Position numbers and translations under genes: made by a program
Notes under the pieces: model-generated
The model's database searches: none
The model's input: the letters and a program-made list of their open reading frames with translations, nothing else
What the model was told of the DNA's origin: nothing
Source: Molanna angustata
Lineage: Eukaryota > Arthropoda > Insecta > Trichoptera > Molannidae
Reading direction: 5' to 3'
NCBI GenBank assembly: GCA_963576475.1
Contig: OY754977.1
Coordinates: 29,257,972 to 29,321,971, forward strand
DNA length: 64,000 bases
Shown: piece after piece, positions 34,104 to 45,832 of the stretch
How the letters are laid out: each line of letters starts with the position of its first letter
Position numbering within the stretch: the first letter of the stretch is position 1

Positions 34104-35003
34104 ATGTTATGTCCTAAGTGTGATTTGGTAATAACCGATGGGGTTACCTGTTGTTTGTGCAAAAGTACTCTACATTACACATGTGGTGGGATAACTGAAT
34201 CCAATTATAGAAAACTCCCAACAGACAAAAAAAATAATTGGAGGTGCTCATCTTGTAAGAAAAATGATCAAATCGATATTGCACAAGAACTTACAAAAAT
34301 TTTTGCTGAGCTTAAGGTTCTTCGGCCCTTAAAACAAGTCGTTGACGATATGAAGTCCGAAATAATAGACGTCAAAAAAGCTATACACTATTCCTCGAAT
34401 AAAATAGATGACTTCGAAAACAAATTAAACACGATCGAAAACAAACTTAAAATTGTAGATAACCTTGAGGCCAGTGTAAATCAATTGAAAAAAGATATGG
34501 ATGAAATAAAATTCAACGAAAACATCAGAGAACAATGGGCCAGATCTCTTAATATCGAAATAATTGGTTTTCCTGAAAAAAAAGAGGAAAATCTATCGGA
34601 AGAATTCTCTAGCATCTGCAACTTTATCAACATCCCCATAACTAGTTCAAATATTGACTTTATAACCAGGATCGCCCCAATGGACAGAACTACAAGCAGA
34701 CCCAGAAACATTATCGTCAAACTCTCCAACAAACTTCTTAAGGATACAATTATCACCGCAATTAAAAAACGCAAGGGATTAAGAACGACAGATCTAAAGT
34801 TACCAGGCAACGCTTCTCAAATCTACATTAATGAACATTTAACAAGAACAAATAAAGCTCTACTAAAAGATACCCGTGAACGTGCTAAAAAAAACTGTTT
34901 TCGTTTCGTTTGGGTTAAGAATGGTAAAATATTTGCCCGTAAGTCTGAAACTACGCCCTCGTTTCGCATTGAATGTGAAAAAGATCTCTCAAAAATACAA
35001 TGA
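34104..35003 (+). CDS. LINE ORF1: PHD-type zinc finger and RNA-binding protein, 299 aa
   Basis: ORF1 proteins of this group bind the element RNA and help carry it to the nucleus. Residues 1-52 have a C4HC3 PHD-like finger: C3, C6, C16 or C17, C19, H24, C27, C48, C51, with W46 before the last pair. Residues about 55-135 form a long charged, heptad-rich helix, probably a trimerising coiled coil. From about 140, REQWARSLNIEIIGFPEKKEEN starts an RRM-like fold. The C-terminal part, with IYINEHLTRTNKALL and FVWVKNGKIFARKSE, is the domain also seen in many arthropod retroelement ORF1 proteins. The Met at 34104 directly precedes the first Cys pair, so the start is likely real. ORF2 follows 191 bases downstream of the stop, in another frame (34104 and 35195 differ by 1091), so reinitiation or a separate start would be needed. 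Confidence 0.88.
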   Translation: MLCPKCDLVITDGVTCCLCKSTLHYTCGGITESNYRKLPTDKKNNWRCSSCKKNDQIDIAQELTKIFAELKVLRPLKQVVDDMKSEIIDVKKAIHYSSNKIDDFENKLNTIENKLKIVDNLEASVNQLKKDMDEIKFNENIREQWARSLNIEIIGFPEKKEENLSEEFSSICNFINIPITSSNIDFITRIAPMDRTTSRPRNIIVKLSNKLLKDTIITAIKKRKGLRTTDLKLPGNASQIYINEHLTRTNKALLKDTRERAKKNCFRFVWVKNGKIFARKSETTPSFRIECEKDLSKIQ

Positions 35004-35194
35004 TGTGCTCATTTCACATACACTCATATCCATAACACTTTTCTTACATGCCAATTTTACACAACTTTTACACAACACATACTCAATCCACAGTCGTAAT
35101 CCACATAGCAGCCGGAGCCCAATAAATAGTTTCTCTTCTAAATGTTTTAATCTACTCAATGTTTTCATGAAAACATACAAAACTTCATCTTTTC

Positions 35195-38131
35195 GTGGTA
35201 AATTATTATGCTTTAAACAAATTTCCAATGACAATAACAATATATTATCAGAATGTCCGCGGTTTAAGAACTAAAACTAACTTATTCTTCAATAATGTTT
35301 TACATAGCAATTACGATATAATTGTCCTAACTGAAACATGGCTCATCGATGGAATATTTAACGCAGAAATTTTTGACGATCGATATGATATTTTCCGTCG
35401 AGATCGTGACTATTTGTCTACCGGCCAGTCCTTGGGTGGTGGGGTTGTCATAGCCGCAAAAAAATCACTTAATGCCTTACTTTGCGAACAATGGTCTTCA
35501 AAAGCAGAAGATATATGGATTAACTTAAAAACCTCTGAATTAAGAAATTCTTTTACTCGTACACACATTTGTGTCATATATCTCCCTAGGAATCAAAATT
35601 ATAACACACATTTAAATAACTTTTTAGAGAGTTTATCTAACATTACAGCGACAAATAACTTAGACAATTTCTTATTAATAGGCGATTTTAACCTCCCTAA
35701 TATCACTTGGAGTTCTCAGTTGGATGATAACAATACAATGAAACCTTGCAATATAACGGACAACGTAGCTAAGATATTTATTGACTATATGGAATTCTGT
35801 AATTTACGCCAATTTAACCACCTATATAATTCTAACTGCAGAATTTTAGATCTAGTTCTTTCTAATACTGTGGTAACCGTCTCCAATTCAAATGACCCAC
35901 TAGTTCCCGAAGACATCCACCACCCATCGTTAGAAATTACAGTCGACCTTAATAAAATTGAATCAATGGCCTATTCCAACTCCCGGAAATTTTCATTCCA
36001 TAGAGCTGATTATTCTAGAATCAATGATCAACTCATAAAAATCCCCTGGCTAACTATTCTACAATCTACCGACACAAATGCACTTGTCGATGCTTTCTAC
36101 AATCAAATAAATAAAATTATAAACTTAAACGTTCCAAAGACATCTGCTAATCGGAAAAAATACCCTATTTGGTATAGCCCAGCTCTTATTCACATAATCA
36201 AAGAAAAAAGTAAATATCTAAAAAAATGGAAAAAATTTAAAATGCCATCCGATTATCACTCTTTTAGCTTACTCAGATCTCGACAAAAGCACTTATCAAG
36301 AACATGCTACAACAGATATTTAGAATCTGTCGAATCCTCGATCAAATATGACCCTAAAAAAATATGGGCATACATTAAATCCAAAAAAGACTCCTCCGAT
36401 TTACCAAATACGATGACTCTCAAAGGAACCACATCCAACTCAGCTCCCGAAATCTGCGAATTATTCTCGACTTATTTCAGTTCAACATTTATCGACGACG
36501 ACGAATTAAAAAAATTATCTATAGACGAAATAACCGCTTTACTAAACAACGATAACGGTGTAAACATTGACCATGATACCTTACATAGTATAGACATTAA
36601 CGAAAACATCGTAAAAACTCACTTGAATAAACTAGACATTAACAAAGGACCAGGCAGTGACAATATCCCCGGAATTTTCATCAGTAAATGTGCAGATAAT
36701 CTTTATGTCCCCCTAACTATAATCTATCAAAATTCTTTATGTAACGGTTGCTTTCCTTCCTTATGGAAACAAAGTTACATAACACCAATCTTTAAAAATG
36801 GGGCAAAAAATAACATTGAAAATTATCGTCCAATTTCAAAATTACCTCTATTCGGGAAAATCCTTGAAAAAATTGTATACCAACAACTACTAACATCTTT
36901 CAAAAACAGAATTATCCCTGAGCAACATGGTTTCCTTCCAAATAAATCCGTTTCTACAAATCTCACACTGTTCACTGAATTTATTCTCAAGAAAATGGAC
37001 AACAGAACCCAAGTTGACGCAATTTATACCGATTTCTCAAAGGCTTTCGACCGTGTTAACCATTATATTCTTCTGAAAAAAATAAAAAAATTTGGTATCC
37101 ACGGCAGTTTACTGAGATGGATCATATCATATATTCGGTTCCGAACTCAAACGGTCGTTCTAAATGGTTTCAAATCGAAAACCAAATATATTTCCTCCGG
37201 GGTCGTTCAAGGTTCTCATCTGGGACCACTCCTTTTCAACATTTTTATTAATGACATCAAATTTTCCATTAATTTTGCCCTATTTATAATTTACGCCGAT
37301 GACATGAAACTTTTCTGCACAATAGAATCCTGGGAAGACTGTAATAATCTTCAAAAAGACCTCTTATCAATATTCGAATATTGCAAACACAATAAATTAT
37401 CCCTTAATGCTTCCAAATGTTACTCCATTACTTTCTCAAGAAATAAAACCCAACTAAATTACGAATATTCAATAGATAGTATAGCCGTTGAAAAAAAAAC
37501 GGTTATTAAAGACTTGGGGGTCTATGTTGACAGTAAACTTTCCTTCGAGAGACATTTTGACCATATAACCGGTAATGCTTACCGTATGCTAGGCTTTCTA
37601 TTCAGAAATACCAAACAATTCCGAGATTATAAAACGTACATTATATTATACTATGCTCTTGTTCGGAGTCATCTCGAATCCTCGTCAATTATCTGGAACC
37701 CTTCTTACCAAATATATAAAAACCAAATTGAAAGAATTCAAAAATTATTCATCAGACAATTAAACTATAGATTCAGTTTCTCAAATGTTGACGATTATCT
37801 CACTCTTCTTCAAACCTATAATTTAATGAGTCTCGAAAACAGAAGAACTCTAACCGATGCTCTGTTCCTTTATAAAATCATTAATAACTTGATTGATTGC
37901 CCCGAACTTACAAGCCTAATAAATTATAGAGTCCCTACTAGACCCACCAGACAGAACGAACTTTTCAAAATCACCACGTGTAAAACCAACTCTTACAAAA
38001 ATTCATTTATCAACCGAAGTTGCTATTCTTATAATCAACTTTTTAACTCAATTGACCCTTTTCATTTAAATATTGATACTTTTAAAAAACAAATCCTTTC
38101 CGTATTATATTACCCCTTAACGGCTCCCTAA
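35195..38131 (+). CDS. LINE ORF2: AP endonuclease and reverse transcriptase, 978 aa
   Basis: It nicks chromosomal DNA and primes reverse transcription of the element RNA at the nick. The endonuclease (about residues 13-245) has N20, the LTETWL motif with E47, IGDFN with D164 and N166, and the closing S/H motif HHPSLEI (H242, H243). The RT (about 480-830) shows DINKGPGSDNIP, IENYRPISKL (Y544), YTDFSKAFDRVNH with catalytic D613, QGSHLGPLLF (Q672), and YADD at 700-703. The thumb and C-terminal region ends with a basic tail; no RNase H or cysteine motif is present, as in many Jockey/CR1-type elements. Met12 (35228) fits the start of the related ORF at 54450 better than Met1, so the protein may be 967 aa. 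The frame has no stop. Confidence 0.92.
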   Translation: MVNYYALNKFPMTITIYYQNVRGLRTKTNLFFNNVLHSNYDIIVLTETWLIDGIFNAEIFDDRYDIFRRDRDYLSTGQSLGGGVVIAAKKSLNALLCEQWSSKAEDIWINLKTSELRNSFTRTHICVIYLPRNQNYNTHLNNFLESLSNITATNNLDNFLLIGDFNLPNITWSSQLDDNNTMKPCNITDNVAKIFIDYMEFCNLRQFNHLYNSNCRILDLVLSNTVVTVSNSNDPLVPEDIHHPSLEITVDLNKIESMAYSNSRKFSFHRADYSRINDQLIKIPWLTILQSTDTNALVDAFYNQINKIINLNVPKTSANRKKYPIWYSPALIHIIKEKSKYLKKWKKFKMPSDYHSFSLLRSRQKHLSRTCYNRYLESVESSIKYDPKKIWAYIKSKKDSSDLPNTMTLKGTTSNSAPEICELFSTYFSSTFIDDDELKKLSIDEITALLNNDNGVNIDHDTLHSIDINENIVKTHLNKLDINKGPGSDNIPGIFISKCADNLYVPLTIIYQNSLCNGCFPSLWKQSYITPIFKNGAKNNIENYRPISKLPLFGKILEKIVYQQLLTSFKNRIIPEQHGFLPNKSVSTNLTLFTEFILKKMDNRTQVDAIYTDFSKAFDRVNHYILLKKIKKFGIHGSLLRWIISYIRFRTQTVVLNGFKSKTKYISSGVVQGSHLGPLLFNIFINDIKFSINFALFIIYADDMKLFCTIESWEDCNNLQKDLLSIFEYCKHNKLSLNASKCYSITFSRNKTQLNYEYSIDSIAVEKKTVIKDLGVYVDSKLSFERHFDHITGNAYRMLGFLFRNTKQFRDYKTYIILYYALVRSHLESSSIIWNPSYQIYKNQIERIQKLFIRQLNYRFSFSNVDDYLTLLQTYNLMSLENRRTLTDALFLYKIINNLIDCPELTSLINYRVPTRPTRQNELFKITTCKTNSYKNSFINRSCYSYNQLFNSIDPFHLNIDTFKKQILSVLYYPLTAP

Positions 38132-38871
38132 CTTACTATAACACATAAATCCTCTCACACTCACACATGCACACACACTCACTCACACATACACACAATC
38201 ACACGCCATATTATACTAATTTTCAAAATATCTTTTATACTGGATAAATATCTTTATACTACTAAATTTATATTGGATTTTATTTTTTATTTTGTAAACT
38301 ACCCATTGCTGGAGATAGGTCACCCGCACATTAATGTTGAAATTTAATGAATCATCGCACGGTCGTAAATGCAGTGCCGTTGTAGGTACCCACTAACAAT
38401 ACATTGATTTTTATGTGACCCCTTCAGTGACGATGTGGCTATATTTTCATTATTTTGTATTCATGCAGTTATATATATATATATATTTTTTTCTCTTATG
38501 TTATTTTATATTTTCATATTTACATGTTTTCTATGAATGCGTGTACGTGTTCTATGTGAAGTACTTATATATAATAGTCTGTAATTGGCTCAATTTATAT
38601 GTAATTGTTTTATATAAAAAAAATTATACAGCTGTTGACTATTTATAAAAATAAATAAAAAAAAAATAAAATATTAAAATTACTTTTAACATTGTCTCCG
38701 CTGAAATTTTCTAACAATATTAATTAAAACTTGATGAATACAACATAATTTGAATGCTTACATTTATGCCGAAATAAATTATAACTTTGCCGCAACATAA
38801 TAAACAAATAAATATATACAACAGCTATGATTACAACTGAATAGAACGTAATATAATAAATTTGATTATTA

Positions 38872-39903
38872 CTAGTTGCATGTAACACATGCGATCCAAC
38901 TGTCAATGGCGATAGTGTGTACAATTCAAGAATACATACCAAACTATAAACACTTAAACGCAAATTTATAAACATTTTAAAATATTTTGTTTTCTATATA
39001 AAACATGTAGTTATGTATGTCATGATAGAATAGTATGGAGGTCAGCCATTTTTCCTACCCAAAATATGAAAACAGCATGATGGTATGTATGTATGTACAT
39101 ATATGTTGTGTATACTACCATTCAAATTGTATGAAACGATGTCGTCACTAATTTCAATTTTCAGAAAGAAAAAAGTTTGAGATGTATTAGGTACTCATTT
39201 ACATTTTTAATAGAAAATTAAATTTTCTAGTTGGGGTGTTTAGGCTTTTTTCGATATGTTTTAAAGCCTTGTAAATAATGGCTGTTAAATACATAAATAA
39301 ATCATATTTTTTTCCTAATAAAACATGTTTGAGAAACTCTGGAATTTTGTTAAAAAAATAAATTATCTAGTTGGGGTGTTTCGGGTTTTTACGATATTTT
39401 TTGAAATTTTAGAAATATAGTAAATTAAAAACATAAATTAAACATGAAATAAAATGTTTTTCTTAATAGAAAATGTTTGAGAAACTCTGGGATTTTGTTA
39501 AAAAAATTAAATTGTGATTTTGTGTTTGTCTATATTTGTACAAATTTTCAGCGTACTAGTTTTTATGGTATTTGAGATATAAGGAAAAATAAAGTAAAAA
39601 TTAAAAAGTTGATAACCTCTTTCAAATTCTAAGTTTTGTAGGCCTATAATTTTATATATTTTCTGAAATTTTAGGCTCTTTGTGACACACACATACAGAC
39701 ACACTAAATTCTACTCGGAATTCCGAGTAAATCCAAATAAAGAACATATTATTCTGCGAAGCCTCTTATTGGTGTTTTTTTAATTCAAAGTTGGAAAAAC
39801 TGTGAAAAATATAGACCCTGTATACAAATATCGCGTATCTTGGCTAGATACTTTGTCGATACGTTAAGAGAAATTAATTTTCTTGAACAAATCGACACTT
39901 GGA
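38872..39903 (-). mobile_element. Helitron-like family copy D, full length (1,032 bp)
   Basis: Terminal CTAG (38872-38875 on the complementary strand, flanked by T) and the hairpin are intact. The inner repeat is ATCCAACTGTCAAT at 38894 and the far end reads ATCGACACTTGGA (39891-39903). It carries an internal 140-bp tandem duplication: 'ctagttggggtgttt' begins at 39227 and again at 39367. The LINE-derived block is at about 39005-39090. Non-coding. Confidence 0.88.
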
Positions 39904-40313
39904 AAAAATTGTATCAAATATCGCTCTCAATTTCTTTATTATAATACTTACTTTTATATTGATACTTAAAGTTCATTAGACTTCTTGTCAATACCATGTT
40001 ATTATTTTTTCAATAAAAGATACAATATATTTCGAATGTCAGTACACAGTTTTTCCCCTTTCTCAAAAAACATAAAATGCTTGTGTTTAGAATTATGGAA
40101 GTGAAACGTACTTTTGATTTTATTAGTTTTCTATAGATAACTAAAATTCTTTTTATAATATTTTCATACAGCATAGCATCCAAAATACTATTAAAACCGA
40201 GACTATACCTTTTTGCTATCATATTTTTTTCAACGAGAATATACTACATAAATTCAGTGCTTGTCTATCTTTGAATAAAACACTATCATAATTAATAATT
40301 AAATCTAAATCTT
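39904..40313. other. AT-rich DNA, nothing recognised
   Basis: A 70-codon minus-strand frame (40010-40222) has no family signature. No repeats seen. Confidence 0.4.
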
Positions 40314-40629
40314 CTTCTTCTGATTTAGTTAGGACTGTGTCCTGTTATTCTCGGAGCCTGCTCTTGTGAAGTGGCCGACCAGCTATCCTTCCATCGTTTG
40401 GGTGGTCTTCCAAGGGGTCTGCCATTTGTTATCTCCCCATCCGCTGCCATCCTCACCACTCGATTCGAACCCGCTCTCCCCACATGATCTCTCAAGAATC
40501 GTCTTCGTGTTCTTCCCCATCGCACAATATCTTCGACATCACAGATTCTTCTCATCTCCGAGTTCCTTACTCTGTCACGAAGTGTTACGCCTGCGATGGG
40601 TCGTAGAGTCTTCATCCAAATCATGTTGA
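40314..40629 (-). pseudogene. 5'-truncated LINE fragment related to the one at 26035
   Basis: The minus-strand frame 40325-40624 reads LRPIAGVTLRDRVRNSEMRR, VEDIVRWGRTRRRFL, and GRPLGRPPKRWKDSW. The same order occurs at the end of the LINE at 26035-26963 (TLRDRIRNTEIRKK, EDIVRWGRQRRRYW, GRPPKRWRDSW). A GAA-rich tail lies at 40314-40322. Only about 100 codons remain. Confidence 0.88.
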
Positions 40630-40794
40630 CAAAATATTTTTAAACTGTTTGTAGTAAGAAGTCGGCCACAAATACTTTTTTACAAAAAAAATAATCCAGC
40701 AAGATTCAATGCCAAACCGTGAAAAAGTCAAATCAATTCAGTTTGTGGTAGTTAGATCGCGTGCGGTCAACTCAACCGGTTGCAACGGCAGACA

Positions 40795-40950
40795 ATCCCC
40801 TGAGTCAAATCGAAAACGCCGATATTACCAAACGCTATCGTTTGTTGTTTGTTATTGTAGAAAAAAAATCTACAACAAACGTTAAATCTCATACAAAAAA
40901 AATAGCGTTTGACTATATCGTTAAGCGTTTTCAACATGGCTCAGGCCCCT
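40795..40950. repeat. Candidate foldback MITE, about 155 bp
   Basis: 'cccctgagtcaaatcgaaaacgc' at the left pairs with 'gcgttttcaacatggctcagg' at the right, both only partly quoted. Inner blocks 'aaacgctatcgtttgttg' and 'aacaaacgtt ... tagcgttt' also pair. The whole forms a long imperfect hairpin. An ORF across it is a by-product. Confidence 0.5.
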
Positions 40951-41046
40951 TATTATCCCTTAATGTATTCGCTAGCGTAGCTTCGATTCCCCATTATGCC
41001 GGAGTTCTCGTCATGTTTGGACAGCGCACCACTTGAGACTTTACTT

Positions 41047-41165
41047 TAATAATAATAATAATAACGAACACTTCCTTGCACCCTGCGCAAGTGGCGAGTT
41101 TATTGCCGTATGGCAATTTCTTCCAACTAACCACTATTTCCAGCCCAATTTAAATAAATTTTTGT
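41047..41165 (-). repeat. SINE family 3, 3' half with (ATT)n tail
   Basis: The minus strand matches the 3' half of the SINE at 60407-60615: 'ggctggaaatagtggttag', 'ggaagaaattgccatacgg', 'ctcgccacttgcgcagggtg', then an (ATT)n tail. The tRNA head is missing. Confidence 0.85.
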
Positions 41166-41409
41166 GAATTGATTTCTTTTAATTGAAAATTTTTAAATAA
41201 TCAGTGTTTAAGATCTGTCGTTCTTTGAGCGAATGTATTCGCCCAGTTGTAAGTTAATTACTGTGTTTATATTCTGTCTGATAATATCCCAATTTATATA
41301 TTATAGATAATAATTATTTGGATGTTGATTGATATAAACAAGCCTTCTGCGTATTATAAGTCTGCACAACCGGCAGAAACAAAACCATCCATGTTTACCC
41401 AAAGCATGA

Positions 41410-41476
41410 ATATAATTGTCATTATGGAGTTCTATAATATCTTAAGGTATTATAGAACTCCATATGATAATTATAT
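41410..41476. repeat. 30-bp inverted repeat (hairpin)
   Basis: Arms 41410-41439 and 41448-41476 pair with one substitution and one single-base gap around TCTTAAGG. Non-coding surroundings. Confidence 0.88.
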
Positions 41477-41689
41477 CCATGATATGGGTTAGCATGGATA
41501 TAATTTTGATTTTGTGATGAACAGTATTGATGATGTTTGTAAGAGTTCTACAGTAATAGGTATATGATGTTGAAATATAAATACTCAATGTATGTATGTG
41601 AAGCATCTAGTAGATCAGAATATGATGAATTGGATACAATGAATTGATTTATATACATATGTATGATTAAATTTTAAAAGTTAAAAATA

Positions 41690-42140
41690 TATATAAAGTA
41701 ATGTTATATAATATGATGTAATATATGTAATATAATGTAACATGATGGAATGTAATATACTATAATGTCATAAAACTTTACTTCTTACTCTTTTGTAATC
41801 ATTTTCTTATAACTACTTGAATGTAACATTTGTGCACCTTATATATTTTGTATCCTCTATATGTAAATAATTTGTATACCTTATTGTGTAAAAGTAACTG
41901 CCCCAGAACAGGTTTTGTCTAGTGGGGCGTTACTTACTTAATCTAAATATGTAAAAATGTCTTTGTATTAACAATAAATAAATAAATAAAATATGATAGA
42001 ATGTAATATGGTAAAATATGATGTAATATGGTGTGATATAATGCAGTATGATAAAATGTTATGCAATATAATGTGATGAAATAGAATACAATGTTATAAT
42101 ATGATAAATTATTGTAATACAATATAATATAGACCCCCAA
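41690..42140. repeat. Degenerate 'ataatgtaatatgatg' array with an inserted LINE 3' tail
   Basis: Short AT repeats of the type 'taatatgatgtaatat' occur on both sides (41690-41770 and 41990-42130). Between them, about 41770-41990 looks like a LINE 3'UTR ending in (AATA)n at 41972-41990. Minus-strand ORFs here are artefacts of the repeat. Confidence 0.5.
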
Positions 42141-42803
42141 CAGGGGTAGGTACTCGCCTACCTAACGGGGGACATTATTATGTTAATGTGTTATGTAAAT
42201 GATTATTTTTTCAAAACTATAAAGCACTAAACTTTAAGCTATACAACTATTAAATCTTGTATGATACAGAACACTTTACAGTTTGGGTATAATGGATATA
42301 AAAGAGAGGAGCGTTCTTTGATCTTTCACGATGTTATACAAAAAGTAATATAATATTATATGATCACTGAAATGTAGGTAACCCCACCCCTGCTGAAAGT
42401 TTCTAACTTCCGATATGTCTTCGAAGAACTTTGTTTTATTTGTGATGTTTAACAGAAAACCTCCATTTCTTTAACTCGTTTTTTCCCCTCGGGTCGTTTT
42501 CTCGAATTCTCGAAATTTTTCGCAAAAGAAAACTAAATTAAGTATCGATTTCTTTTTCCTAATCAAAAGACGGATATAAAATGGATGAAACAATTTCATT
42601 AAGGACGAATGATTATTTTTATTGAATACATGCCGTTTATCGTAGTAGATACATATCTACATTGCACAATCGGTAGGTATCTTATGTAAAATTTAAGATA
42701 ATATCGTCAATACATGTAAGTTAACAAATGAAAAACGAGTGTCATATGTTGATAAATGTAACTAATTATATGTAATCGTATATATTGTATAATGAATAAA
42801 TAA
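42141..42803. other. AT-rich DNA, nothing recognised
   Basis: No ORF or repeat boundary of note. Confidence 0.4.
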
Positions 42804-43297
42804 AAAGTCACTCCATAAAGTGTTCATAATTTTCAGCATTTTCATGAAATGTGTTTGTTAAATTATTTTTTATTTTAATGTTTAATTACAATTCTTAAAT
42901 GCCATTTTATAAATGTGATGTGCCATTTTAGCGATTTCAAAATTAAAAATTTTAATTTAAATTTTCCTGAGCTTGGGGTCACATTTAATTATTTGACAGT
43001 TGAAAAAAATATGGAACACTGATTGGATTTCCTTCAAAATATATTGGAGTAAAAGTGAGTATTAGATATACTAATTCGCAAATTTTAAAATAATCAAATG
43101 ATTACTTTAGTCTATAATAGATAAGTAGAATAAGTAGGTACATAGCACATACAACACAGCACACACACATATATAAATTATGATGAAACTCTCAGAAAAC
43201 AAACTCAGCATGATACTTGTTGAAAATCTGAATTAAAAAAAAAACAACCTTAAAAATTGCGAATTCATAACTCTTCTTTGGTGTAGTGAGGATTAAA
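42804..43297. mobile_element. Second TIR repeat family, copy 1
   Basis: About 490 bp aligned with 61407-61948. Shared blocks include 'cattttcatgaaatg', 'gtgatgtgcc', 'cctgagcttggggtcac', 'tatttgacagtt', 'gatgaaact', 'ctcagcatgatact' and 'cttaaaaattgcga'. The left end is degraded; the right end keeps 'ggtgtagtgaggatt'. Non-coding. Confidence 0.8.
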
Positions 43298-45832
43298 AAA
43301 TACGAGAGAGAGAGGTGATTAATCGATTATTAAGCTGTCATGTTTTACGCGTTTACACATATTTGTGATTGGGATCGCATCATACTGTTCTAAAATTTGT
43401 GTTTGAAAAGCTTGAAATTAAAAATTATTGAATTGTCAATCAAAATATTTAATCGTCTATTAATGAAGTCGTTAACGGAAACCAACGCCACGTCGGAAAT
43501 AAATGATATTAGCAGTTAAGTAACAGAAATACACGAACACTCCCTGTCTTCGCTAATTACTCAAATCATTATCATTATTTTGTGTTAACAATAACGGCTG
43601 AACACTAATACTAATCGTTGTACAGTTGAATCCCATAACAATCTAATCAATTAATCTTCATTATCTTTATTTGAGTCCTCTTGTCTCCACGATCATCTCC
43701 GGTAGATGAAAATATTCAAATTTTACAATGGAAATTCTCGGCTAGTGGAGAGGTCGTTATAAGCAATATCTATGGAAATCAGCAAATTGAAAATTGAAAA
43801 AGTTTAATTTTTTTTTTCACAATTATTTATCTCTACACTACGTATATTTTTATTTTTCAATGAAATGAATCTGGAGTTATTTTTTTTTAATATCATACCA
43901 ATGTTTGTAAAATGACAACAAATTTGGTGCTCAATCTTGAGTACCTATTATATATTATTTCATTAGTAAAGAATTTATGTGTTCTTTGAAATCATGAGTC
44001 TTGTTTACATATTATAATATTGTAGAATTTGATTTTTCACTTTTTTTATTCGATAGTTCTATAGGATTTTGATTCGCTATACCGCGGAAAACTTGCCTCT
44101 ATGATGGTTTATCCTTACATAGTTTAACACAAAAATACGTAAATCAATGCAGATTGGGCGACAACATTTATCGCTTTAAGTGTGTTAGAAGATCGCGGTG
44201 TATTTACTGACGATGATCACCCTTATGTTGGTGACAAAATTAAACTAAACAGGAATGAAACAGAAATAACGTTATAACTTCAAATGCAGAACAAGAACAA
44301 GCATTACCTTCATAAATAAATTTATTTTGAAGGGAGGAAAGATAACACACTAGTGATTGAAAAAGTTATACATCTCAAAAGGATTATATTTCAAGGGATG
44401 CATCCCGACATGTGAAACTGGAGGATCACAGCAAGTTACAGTAGAGGTCGGATGTAGAAGTTGCTGGAGGCCATGGCTCGATATGGGCTGTAGAGCCATT
44501 GAATAAGTATATAGTAATCAACGATTGACATGGAATGATCAAGATGATTTAAGAGATAACTTCAACATAAATCGTCATGAATCACGAACCTTGGCATTTG
44601 TCTCAGAAAGAACCCGAATTGATACAAAGCAACGGACTTTGAATGTGATATTACTTTTGATAAAATACATAGAAGTAGCTGGCAAATCTTACATAAACAC
44701 ATTTTTATATTAAAACATTCATCCTATAAAATCCCTCGGAGGGAGTTTAACAAATCCCTTAGGGATGAATATGTGCCGTTCTCAACGCCTGTCTGAAAAT
44801 ATGTTTTCACCGTTGAATAGACCAAACCGCTTCTGTCGGAGATATTGATGTTGTTATTTTGGCGAAGATAAGAATATACATACATAGGAATTACACAAGC
44901 AAAAGATAAAATCTACATAGAGAATACACAATGAACGGTAGGTATAGGATTATTATTATTGGAACAACACCAATTCGTTGTATATAGCAGTATCGCAAAA
45001 TGTTGGATATATTCTGAATGATGTAGGGACCAAACTTTCGAAATAATAAAAACACAACTTCTGACCAATCTTATAAATTTTCTGCAGATAGATCTTTTTT
45101 AAATATATTTTTGAAAATATTATTACCAATTGTAACACTGGTATACCTTTAATCTGGAACTAACTTGTTTCATTGAATATTTGTTTATGAAATTTATGAA
45201 TCTTAATAATACGTTTATGCATCATAACAATTTGAGATTTAAAATTTGCCATATTGTTATAAAATAAATAGAATTTTGTTTAATTAAGTATCATCATTTT
45301 ATATTGATAAACTAAAATCAAATGAATCAAGAACAAATTCGTAGTTTCGTAATAGAGTATATATTTATATGTATTATGATCATTGAATATTAATAGTAAT
45401 CAAGTTATCTAATTATTAACAAAAGAAAAGGACAATTTAGATTTCATTTAATTAAATTTTATTATACGTTACACCTTTTATCAACATCATTTTGTGTGTT
45501 GAAAAAATATAAAAATATTAGTTTTGTAGATGAAACTGAAACGTAGTGTACAAAAACTTTTACCACTAGGTATATGATAATTGGTTTGGGCTAATTTTCA
45601 TTTAGGTTTCACAACGATACCGCTTTACAATTACAAGATGAAAATTTTCTCCTCGGAACGTATGGTTTTATATGCATAAAAACAAACTCATGATTAAAGA
45701 TTTGTATAACATATATATTCAATTAAAATAAAACTGACTATAAAAGCTTTAAAAGATTCCGAATTAAAAGCTTAAAAAAGTTAACTTATCGAAAAACATT
45801 GGTGCCAAAAAAAGGTACATAATACGTCTAAT
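43298..45832. other. AT-rich DNA without recognised genes
   Basis: 2.5 kb with only short ORFs. The frame at 44525-44713 and the stretch at 44150-44290 (which reads LGDNIYRFKCVRR) do not reach a recognisable domain. No tandem arrays. Probably old decayed repeats. Confidence 0.4.

Larger units (their letters stand above)
33800..38680 (+). mobile_element. Apparently intact two-ORF non-LTR retrotransposon (Jockey/CR1-like)
   Basis: It comprises a 5'UTR (from about 33800-33840 to 34103), ORF1 (34104-35003), a 0.2-kb spacer, ORF2 (35195 or 35228-38131), and a 3'UTR ending in an A-rich (AAATA)-type tail near 38645-38680. The 5' end and the target duplication could not be fixed by eye. The lack of stops or frameshifts in either ORF over nearly 4 kb is unusual in this window, where every other element is broken. 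The 3'UTR contains CA-rich patches (38155-38205). An element like this could supply the machinery for the truncated relatives at 3998, 27371 and 54390, but subfamily matches were not tested. Confidence 0.85.

Noticed and set aside
34104..35003. ORF1 as a host PHD-finger gene or a viral relic
   Set aside because: It is followed at once by a LINE ORF2, has the usual ORF1 domain order, and its C-terminal domain is common in arthropod retroelements.
39000..39300. CRISPR-like direct repeats
   Set aside because: The repeats are dispersed transposon copies of an animal genome, with no regular spacer arrangement.
41943..42140. Tyr/Ile-rich minus-strand ORF
   Set aside because: It is a translation of the degenerate 'ataatgtaatatgatg' repeat.
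44150..44290. Possible zinc-finger-like stretch (NIYRFKCVRRSRCIYTDDDH)
   Set aside because: Too short, not followed by a matching domain, and broken by stops nearby.
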